Shown: in pieces, positions 6,279 to 10,047 of the stretch
Numbering within the stretch: position 1 is the first letter of the stretch
Layout: the number at the start of each line of letters is the position of its first letter
Source: an uncultured Bacillota bacterium
GTDB taxonomy: Bacteria; Bacillota; Clostridia; Peptostreptococcales; Anaerovoracaceae
Assembly: GCA_947302945.1 (NCBI GenBank)
Contig: CAMYWZ010000018.1
Location: forward strand, 1 to 10,047
Reading direction: 5' to 3'
Length of the DNA stretch: 10,047 bases
Position numbers and translations under genes: made by a program
Notes under the pieces: generated by a model
What the model saw: the letters and a program-made list of their open reading frames with translations, nothing else
Databases searched by the model: none
What the model was told of the DNA's origin: nothing

Positions 6279-7160
6279 ATGAAGAAATGCATATGCCTGC
6301 TGCTTGCAGTACTGCTTGCAGTCTCGTTTGCTTCATGCACCAAACAGCCGGATCCGTACGAAGTGGCCGGAGAAGAAATGTCGAATCAGATAGCGGCTCT
6401 CGGCGAAATAACGCTTCAGAGCAGGGTAGCCATCGAAAAGGCCGAAAGGGCCTACAACGCGCTCGACCCTGAGATAAAAGAGTACGTCACGAACTGGTAC
6501 GACATCATTCTGGCGAAGGAAGCCTATAAGCAGTGCAGGATACGGAGGATAGAAGAAAAGGTCCAGGCTGCGCAGGCGGAATTCGATGAGACCTGGAGCA
6601 CCTGGAATCTGTTCTACACACTCAGAGACATACTTAAGGACTGCCATCCGGACGAAGAATACATCGTCAATGAGGCTATCGCGAAGAACGAGGAGATGTG
6701 CTTTGACGGCACCCATTTCATCCATTTCGACAAGATCCTCGAGGCGGATGAAAGGTTTACGACAGACGATCCCAACGTGATACATTTTACTCTCAACGAC
6801 AGATGGTATCATCCTGCCTGGAACAAGATATACGAACCGTATACGGTAAGAGAAGACGGCCAGTCTTACTACAGGCTGTATTTCGTGTCTGAATGGGCTG
6901 CTCCCGTATGGGGCACGGTTCAGCAGATACTGGATAATCATCTGGAGCTTTATCAGAAGGAGGAGATCGTTATTGAAGGCTGGGGCCCCGCAAGCAAACA
7001 GGGCGTCAAGACTATGGTCGCCGTGGACGATATGGGCAACATGCTGTGCAGCAACGACTGGAGATCGGGAAGCGAATTCTTCTTTGAGATATACATCAAA
7101 CCGGCGAATCCGGCAAAGCCTGCCGAGCCGGATCAGCCTGCTGAGCCTGCCGCAAACTGA
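6279..7160 (+). CDS. Lipoprotein with helical surface-protein module and Pro/Ala tail
   Basis: This 293-residue protein begins with a lipoprotein signal (MKKCICLLLAVLLAVSFASC). The lipobox is FASC, so Cys20 is the predicted lipid site; Phe at -3 is less usual than Leu. Residues 37-85 (NQIAALGEITLQSRVAIEKA, then AYNALDPEIKEYVTN) match a helical repeat module common in Clostridia surface proteins, typically written IGEVTLDSxxAI..A..AYxALxxxxKxxVxN (by recall). The middle (about 100-270) is Trp/Tyr-rich and unrecognised, with few Cys (122, 141, 257). The tail (275-293) is a Pro/Ala/Glu repeat of the PAEP type, possibly wall-spanning. It lies 36 bp after the reductase and 3 bp before the metallo-beta-lactamase gene, so it is co-transcribed. 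An extracellular binding or sensing role is inference. Confidence 0.85.
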   Translation: MKKCICLLLAVLLAVSFASCTKQPDPYEVAGEEMSNQIAALGEITLQSRVAIEKAERAYNALDPEIKEYVTNWYDIILAKEAYKQCRIRRIEEKVQAAQAEFDETWSTWNLFYTLRDILKDCHPDEEYIVNEAIAKNEEMCFDGTHFIHFDKILEADERFTTDDPNVIHFTLNDRWYHPAWNKIYEPYTVREDGQSYYRLYFVSEWAAPVWGTVQQILDNHLELYQKEEIVIEGWGPASKQGVKTMVAVDDMGNMLCSNDWRSGSEFFFEIYIKPANPAKPAEPDQPAEPAAN

Positions 7161-7163
7161 TCG

Positions 7164-8144
7164 ATGATCTACGAGATAGACAGAAACATATACAGAATAG
7201 AAGTTCCCCTCGCTGGAAGCCCTCTGGGCATCCTCAACGCCTACTATTTCAGGGGCGGCGAGGAGGATTTTCTTATGGACACGGGCTTTAACACCGCGGC
7301 CTGCGAAGCCTCCCTGAGGAAGTCTCTTGCCAGCCTCGGATACCGCCCGGAGCGCCTGAATATCATCAACACCCATCTGCACGCGGACCACACCGGCCTC
7401 AACCACTGGTTCCTGGGCAAGGGCAGGAAGATCTACATCTCGGAGACGGACCACCAACGGCTCCTTATGCACTACAAGAACGCCGGCTTTAAGCGCGGCG
7501 ACCGCGATCAGCGGGAAGGCGCCAGCCCCGATCTTTTCGAGAACATGATCAACTTCGGCCCCGAAAAGAGCCGCAGGCGCATGGAATTCGACGAAGAGAG
7601 CTTCGTGGGGCTTGAAGACGGCGGCGCTATCGACACCGGAGCCTGCACTCTGCGTCTGGTGCTGGTCCCGGGCCACACCCCTGGCAACGCCATGTACTAT
7701 ATCCCGGAGAAAAAGGTGATGTTCACCGGAGACCACGTTCTCTTCGACATCACCCCTAACATAACTTTCTGGCCGGGCGTGGAGAATTCGCTCCAGGACT
7801 ACTTAAGCAGCCTGGAGTACTCAAAGCGCTTTGAGGTGGAACTTGCTCTGCCGGGGCACAGAAAGCCCGGAGATTACAGAGCGCGCATAGACCGCATACT
7901 GCTGCATCACGAGCACAGGCTGGCGGAGATCGTCGGCATCGTCGGAAATGAGCCGGGTCTCAATGCCTACGAGATAGCGCGGCGCATGCGCTGGAGGATA
8001 CATCTGGACGAGAACGGCAATTTCCCGCCGGCTCAGATGTGGTTCGCCGCAGGCGAATGCATGTCGCACCTGGACAAGCTGGTGATCGACGGCAAAGTGC
8101 AGCGCGTAGACAGCAAACCCTACATAACCTACAGGCTCCCGTAA
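7164..8144 (+). CDS. Metallo-beta-lactamase-fold hydrolase with C-terminal winged helix
   Basis: This 326-residue cytoplasmic hydrolase has a complete di-metal site: HLHADH (His71, His73, Asp75, His76), His171 (VPGHTPGN), Asp190 (FTGDH) and His232 (LPGHRKPG). Residues 240-326 (LNAYEIARRM, then HLDKLVIDGKVQRV) form the winged-helix extension found in LACTB2-like MBL proteins, which suggests a thioesterase, lactonase or nuclease-like hydrolase rather than an antibiotic beta-lactamase. The substrate is not readable. No good Shine-Dalgarno precedes the ATG. The upstream stop and this start are arranged TGATCGATG, three bases apart, so translation is probably coupled to the lipoprotein gene. It is last in the cluster, and its stop codon lies in the loop of the terminator. 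Confidence 0.94.
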   Translation: MIYEIDRNIYRIEVPLAGSPLGILNAYYFRGGEEDFLMDTGFNTAACEASLRKSLASLGYRPERLNIINTHLHADHTGLNHWFLGKGRKIYISETDHQRLLMHYKNAGFKRGDRDQREGASPDLFENMINFGPEKSRRRMEFDEESFVGLEDGGAIDTGACTLRLVLVPGHTPGNAMYYIPEKKVMFTGDHVLFDITPNITFWPGVENSLQDYLSSLEYSKRFEVELALPGHRKPGDYRARIDRILLHHEHRLAEIVGIVGNEPGLNAYEIARRMRWRIHLDENGNFPPAQMWFAAGECMSHLDKLVIDGKVQRVDSKPYITYRLP

Positions 8145-8157
8145 GCGGGAGCTTTTT
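8135..8157 (+). terminator. Intrinsic terminator of the four-gene cluster
   Basis: GCTCCCG (8135-8141) pairs perfectly with CGGGAGC (8146-8152) around a TAAG loop and is followed by five T (8153-8157). The TAA stop of the hydrolase (8142-8144) lies inside the loop. The run reaches the stop codon of the convergent regulator gene (8156-8158). On the minus strand no T-run follows the stem, so this mainly terminates rightward transcription. Confidence 0.87.
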
Positions 8158-9712
8158 AATCTCTGTCCATGTCGGAGCGCGGCGTGTAGAGCGTCATCCT
8201 GTGTCTGTAGAGCTTAAGGTAATCGATGACCATGATAGAGAAGAGCATGCGGAAGTTGCCTGCCGTGTCGGAAAGGTCGCAGCCGGTGATCTCCTGTATC
8301 CTGTCAAGCCTGTACGTGAGGGTGTTCCTGTGCATGCCGAGTTCTTTGGCGGTCTTTGAGGCATTGCCGCCGTTCTGAAGGTAACGGCGCAGGACCTCCG
8401 TATTGTTGGTGCCGTGCACTATATCGTAGTAGTTCAGCGAGATGGCGCCCGGGTTGCAGAGCTTGATGTAGTCTCCGTGGTACTCGTTCTTGACTGCATT
8501 GTAGGCTATGTCCACGACGCAGAACATGGCGTAGTCCTCCTCGTTGAACAGCCTTTCGGTCTTGTCCCGGCGAAGGACTCTTGCAAGGGTGAGACACTTT
8601 GCGGTTTTGTCGTAGCCTGTGCGCAGCGAGAGCAGGTTCCTCATCACGCCGCTGACGCAGGCATAGAGCCTGTAGTCTTCAAGCAGAGGGGCCAGAGCCT
8701 CTTTTTTTGTGTCCGGGTGCTGGGTGTAGCGCTCAAGCTGCACCAGGAGTATGACCTTGTTGTCGTACTGCAGGGGAAATCCGCCGTGGAATATGGATGT
8801 GAGAAGCGGTATGACTTCCGCGTTGACCCTTTCGGTCACGGTCTCGGATTCGAGGACTATTATCACGTAATGGCTTGTGAAGCTTAATGAGATCCTGCGC
8901 AGGCGCTCAGCCAGAAGCTCGCTGTCGCGTATCCTGCCGTCGAGCAGGTCCATGGCAAGCGTTGTGAATAGCGAGTCGGACACTGAACGGTCTGAAAAAT
9001 AGATATGAAGGAACTCCTCCATGCTCATTCTCAGCTGTTCGGACAGCTCGCTGTTGAATCTCTGGCTGTGATCATTGTGCACAATGACGAAAATGTAGGC
9101 CGAGATGCGTTCTTCGTAATCCAGAGGGATGAGGCGCATTGCCCATTCGCCGTCTATGGTCCATTCGTCCGTAAGCGTAACTGCGTGACTGAGCTCCAGG
9201 CGGGAGTTCACTTCAAGATCCGCGAAGGCCGGGCAGTTTGCCGCCCTGGAAAGCGACACCACTCTGAACCTTCCTGAAAGGTAGAACACGTCCGCGTTCA
9301 TGGCTTCCGCCGCGCCTTCGATTATCGGGTCTGCCACCGATACGGAGCTGTGGAGGTGCCTTCTAAGCGAATACATGCGGCTGTAGCGGTCCGCGAGTTC
9401 GCTGAGATTGTTGATGACCTCAGGGAGCGGCATATCAGTCACGATGATGTGGAAGCCCGGCGACTCGTTGAAGTAATCCATGACGCTGTCGCTGCCGGTT
9501 ATTATGACAGTGTAGACGTAGTCCCTGTCCCAGTCCGCGCGCACTGCCGAATACAGGGCTCTGGCGCTTCCTATGTGCAGGCTGCCTTTGACGAGCCTTC
9601 CGCCGTCCTCCTCTATTATCCGGAAATTGTTGAATTCTGCGCTATGATCGGGCATATTGTCCGACACGACGTGTCCTTCCAGGCAGGCGTTAAGTATATT
9701 TGATGTGAACAT
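8156..9712 (-). CDS. PucR/CdaR-type transcriptional regulator
   Basis: This is a 518-residue protein. Residues 435-500 are the C-terminal PucR helix-turn-helix: LRRYLQNGGNASKTAKELGM, then HRNTLTYRLDRIQEITG and DLSDT. Residues about 280-400 fit the degenerate GGDEF-like domain usual in CdaR/PucR proteins (HYVIIVLES, DNKVILLVQL, ACVSGVMRNLLSL); no active diguanylate motif is seen. Residues about 125-235 look like a GAF-type sensor (IIEGAAEAMNADVFYLSG). The first 120 residues are not the canonical PucR N-terminal domain and I do not recognise them. The ATG at 9712 is chosen because GGAGG (9717-9721) precedes it; an in-frame GTG at 9736 would lie upstream of that site. It is divergent from the lipoprotein gene at 9916, its most likely target (inference). 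The ligand is unknown. Confidence 0.92.
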   Translation of the reverse strand: MFTSNILNACLEGHVVSDNMPDHSAEFNNFRIIEEDGGRLVKGSLHIGSARALYSAVRADWDRDYVYTVIITGSDSVMDYFNESPGFHIIVTDMPLPEVINNLSELADRYSRMYSLRRHLHSSVSVADPIIEGAAEAMNADVFYLSGRFRVVSLSRAANCPAFADLEVNSRLELSHAVTLTDEWTIDGEWAMRLIPLDYEERISAYIFVIVHNDHSQRFNSELSEQLRMSMEEFLHIYFSDRSVSDSLFTTLAMDLLDGRIRDSELLAERLRRISLSFTSHYVIIVLESETVTERVNAEVIPLLTSIFHGGFPLQYDNKVILLVQLERYTQHPDTKKEALAPLLEDYRLYACVSGVMRNLLSLRTGYDKTAKCLTLARVLRRDKTERLFNEEDYAMFCVVDIAYNAVKNEYHGDYIKLCNPGAISLNYYDIVHGTNNTEVLRRYLQNGGNASKTAKELGMHRNTLTYRLDRIQEITGCDLSDTAGNFRMLFSIMVIDYLKLYRHRMTLYTPRSDMDRD

Positions 9713-9716
9713 GGTA

Positions 9717-9721
9717 CCTCC
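9717..9721 (-). promoter_or_regulatory. Ribosome binding site that decides the regulator start
   Basis: GGAGG on the minus strand lies 4 nt before the ATG at 9712. It falls inside the reading frame of the upstream GTG (9736), so the eight-residue-longer form is unlikely. Confidence 0.75.
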
Positions 9722-9750
9722 GATTTTTGTTATCACCTGATATCAATATG

Positions 9751-9756
9751 ATTATA
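9751..9756 (-). promoter_or_regulatory. Candidate -10 box of the PucR-type regulator gene
   Basis: A perfect TATAAT on the minus strand lies about 40 bp upstream of the ATG. The bases where a -35 should be (TATCAT or GTATCA) match poorly, so activation or weak expression is likely. The expected start near 9744 falls inside the 8-bp palindrome TGATATCA (9738-9745). Confidence 0.55.
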
Positions 9757-9787
9757 GCGCAAAAATGAAAGAAATGATACAGATTTT

Positions 9788-9804
9788 TTGTGCACATTGC
9801 ACAA
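9788..9804. promoter_or_regulatory. Perfect 7-3-7 inverted repeat, candidate regulator operator
   Basis: TTGTGCA-CAT-TGCACAA is a perfect 17-bp inverted repeat in the divergent region between the PucR-type gene and the lipoprotein gene. It is about 32 bp upstream of the regulator -10 box and about 62 bp upstream of the lipoprotein -10 box. The symmetric half-sites fit a dimeric DNA-binding protein. The neighbouring PucR-type protein is the obvious candidate (inference). I do not know an established consensus that matches it exactly. Confidence 0.55.
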
Positions 9805-9863
9805 GCCGTGCCTGTTATTATTTTACCAAACCCTCCGTTTTCACACATTGATTGCTGCTGTTG

Positions 9864-9872
9864 TGGTAAAAT
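9864..9872 (+). promoter_or_regulatory. Candidate extended -10 promoter of the rightward lipoprotein gene
   Basis: TGGTAAAAT gives a -10 with a TGn extension and five of six matches to TATAAT. TACAAT at 9873-9878 is an alternative; with TTGATT (9848-9853) as -35 its spacer would be 19 bp. Either promoter would start transcription at about 9879-9885. Confidence 0.42.
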
Positions 9873-9876
9873 TACA

Positions 9877-9890
9877 ATGCTGATTAGCAT
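9877..9890. repeat. Small inverted repeat between promoter and ribosome binding site
   Basis: ATGCT-GATT-AGCAT is a 5-4-5 inverted repeat located where transcription of the gene at 9916 should begin. It could be a second operator or a weak leader hairpin; it is short enough to be chance. Confidence 0.3.
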
Positions 9891-9915
9891 CATGAATTCA
9901 AATAGGAGGGAAATC

Positions 9916-10047
9916 ATGAAGAAAGTAATTGCGTTGCTTCTCGCGCTCGTAATGGTCTTTGGCCTCGCGGCATGCAACAACAACAAGGGCGGCAATAACG
10001 CTGCCAATAACAATGCAGCTCCGGCAGAACCCAAGATCCTGAGGATG
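9916..10047 (+). CDS. Lipoprotein N-terminus, probably an ABC transporter binding protein; 3' end beyond window
   Basis: The frame is open for 44 codons to the right edge. Residues 1-20 are a clear lipoprotein signal (MKKVIALLLALVMVFGLAAC) with lipobox LAAC and Cys20. An Asn/Gly/Ala tether follows (21-37). The last visible residues, PKILRM, look like the first strand of a periplasmic-binding-protein fold, as in family 5 peptide or nickel binding proteins; this is suggestive only. AGGAGGG (9904-9910) precedes the ATG with ideal spacing. It is divergent from the PucR-type regulator and shares its control region. The lipoprotein call is firm; the transporter role is inference. Confidence 0.83.
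   Translation, partial: MKKVIALLLALVMVFGLAACNNNKGGNNAANNNAAPAEPKILRM

Noticed and set aside
6333..7736. A 467-codon open frame on the minus strand antisense to the lipoprotein and hydrolase genes.
   Set aside because: It starts inside the hydrolase and ends inside the lipoprotein gene, with no ribosome binding site or promoter. It is covered by two sense genes with clear signal peptide and metal-ligand motifs. Long antisense frames are expected from the codon bias here.
9690..10034. A 114-codon minus-strand frame across the divergent control region and the right-edge lipoprotein.
   Set aside because: It is antisense to a strong AGGAGGG plus lipoprotein signal and overlaps the control region; its composition is low-complexity.
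1..10047. Searched by eye for tRNA, rRNA, CRISPR repeats, insertion-sequence ends, toxin-antitoxin pairs and defence genes.
   Set aside because: No cloverleaf, spaced direct-repeat array, transposase motif or defence domain was seen. All stretches over 100 bp without a gene are the control regions described.

Overview
The window looks like a chromosomal segment of a Gram-positive Bacillota bacterium, probably Clostridia. The reasons are strong GGAGG-type ribosome binding sites, three lipoproteins with classical lipoboxes, a DUF4342 protein next to an OmpR-type two-component system, and a PucR/CdaR-type regulator. By eye the coding regions are moderately GC-rich, yet ATA (Ile) and AGG (Arg) codons are common. 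No mobile element, CRISPR array, tRNA or rRNA is visible. This appears to be ordinary, densely packed chromosome rather than an island.

Layout. (1) Positions 1-886, minus: a lipoprotein of unknown function, cut by the left edge. (2) Positions 887-1108: a divergent control region with an extended -10 promoter facing left. It also holds three CGTWAA direct repeats at an exact 11-bp period, placed 10 bp upstream of a -10 box facing right; this is the geometry of a PhoB/OmpR-type operator. (3) Positions 1109-3632, plus: a three-gene operon of DUF4342 membrane protein, OmpR/PhoB-family response regulator (GTG start) and membrane histidine kinase (overlapping start). (4) Positions 3664-3692: a near-consensus promoter (TTGACT, 17 bp, CATAAT). 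(5) Positions 3741-8144, plus: a tight four-gene cluster of a MuiA-like DUF4139 protein with a Met/Ala-rich insertion, an aldo/keto reductase with an intact catalytic tetrad, a lipoprotein with a helical surface-protein module, and a metallo-beta-lactamase-fold hydrolase with a C-terminal winged helix. The cluster ends in a clear intrinsic terminator whose loop contains the last stop codon. (6) Positions 8156-9712, minus: a PucR/CdaR-type regulator convergent with the cluster. (7) Positions 9713-9915: a second divergent control region with a perfect 7-3-7 inverted repeat (TTGTGCA/TGCACAA). (8) Position 9916 to the right edge, plus: the start of a lipoprotein, most likely the binding protein of an ABC transporter.

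How the parts may work together (inference). The kinase and regulator probably control their own operon through the 11-bp repeats and may also control the divergent lipoprotein at 886. DUF4342 may be an accessory membrane partner of the kinase. The PucR-type regulator probably controls the divergent lipoprotein/transporter gene at 9916, with the 17-bp inverted repeat as the best candidate operator. The four-gene cluster has no obvious common substrate. I found no sequence proof of a wholly new system. The most testable points are the two operators and the DUF4342/two-component and DUF4139/AKR/lipoprotein/MBL neighbourhoods.
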